5,782 nt of DNA. Source: Peptococcaceae bacterium UBA4997. Lineage in GTDB: Bacteria > Bacillota > Dehalobacteriia > UBA4068 > UBA4997. The position numbers were made by a program, and so were the translations under genes. The notes under the pieces were generated by a model. It saw nothing but the letters and a program-made list of their open reading frames with translations. It searched no databases and was not told the DNA's origin. How positions within the stretch are numbered: the first letter of the stretch is position 1; each line of letters starts with the position of its first letter. Below, piece by piece: positions 5,754 through 5,782 of the stretch. Location of the stretch: NCBI GenBank assembly GCA_002398485.1, contig DGYV01000004.1, positions 25,519-31,300 of the forward strand, read 5' to 3'.

Positions 5754-5782
5754 GCGCTGATAGCTCAGTTGGATAGAGCAAC
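5754..5782 (+). tRNA. Partial tRNA, probably tRNA-Arg, cut by the window end
   Basis: After a 5-nt spacer, the sequence has a 7-nt acceptor arm GCGCTGA (5754-5760), TA and the D arm GCTC-AGTTGGATA-GAGC (5763-5779), then AAC at the edge. These are the first 29 nt of a tRNA. The AGTTGGATAGAGCAAC segment is typical of bacterial tRNA-Arg, but the anticodon lies outside the window, so the amino acid is an inference. Confidence 0.85.

Overview
The window is about 5.8 kb of compact bacterial chromosome. It reads as a low-to-moderate GC, anaerobic Firmicutes-type genome, possibly Negativicutes or a related clostridial lineage. The reasons are strong AGGAGG ribosome binding sites, TTG and GTG starts, an ADP-forming acyl-CoA ligase subunit, a fused CbiM-PDGLE metal permease and an RNase PH-RdgB gene pair. 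The lineage is inferred from these traits, not from a search. All genes lie on the + strand and no mobile element is visible.

Left part (1-1169): the 3' end, or possibly the whole, of an ATP-grasp acyl-CoA/acetate-CoA ligase (ADP-forming) subunit, then a DUF188 (YaiI/YqxD) PIN-like protein 30 nt downstream. The two are probably co-transcribed.

Middle (1170-4045): an energy-coupling-factor metal uptake system. CbiM fused to a CbiN-like PDGLE module is the substrate-specific part, CbiQ is the transmembrane coupler and CbiO is the ATPase. The likely substrate is Co2+ for cobalamin synthesis, with Ni2+ the alternative. Upstream of cbiM lie a consensus-like promoter and a leader of about 150 nt holding a long, almost perfect intrinsic terminator. 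An alternative hairpin overlaps that terminator, and no cobalamin riboswitch core is visible. A GC-rich hairpin and a second good promoter separate cbiM from cbiQ, so the membrane specificity subunit and the CbiQ/CbiO pair may be expressed at different levels.

Right part (4081-5404): rph (RNase PH, tRNA 3' trimming) and rdgB (XTP/dITP pyrophosphatase), spaced 10 nt apart and probably co-transcribed with or just after cbiO.

Right end (5405-5782): a very AT-rich 270-nt spacer, then a promoter, tRNA-Gly(TCC) and the first 29 nt of a second tRNA (probably Arg). This is the head of a tRNA operon. A terminator-like inverted repeat overlaps the -35 box of the tRNA promoter.

Most of the window is ordinary core-genome content. 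The least explained sequence is the cbiM leader and the spacer before the tRNA genes.
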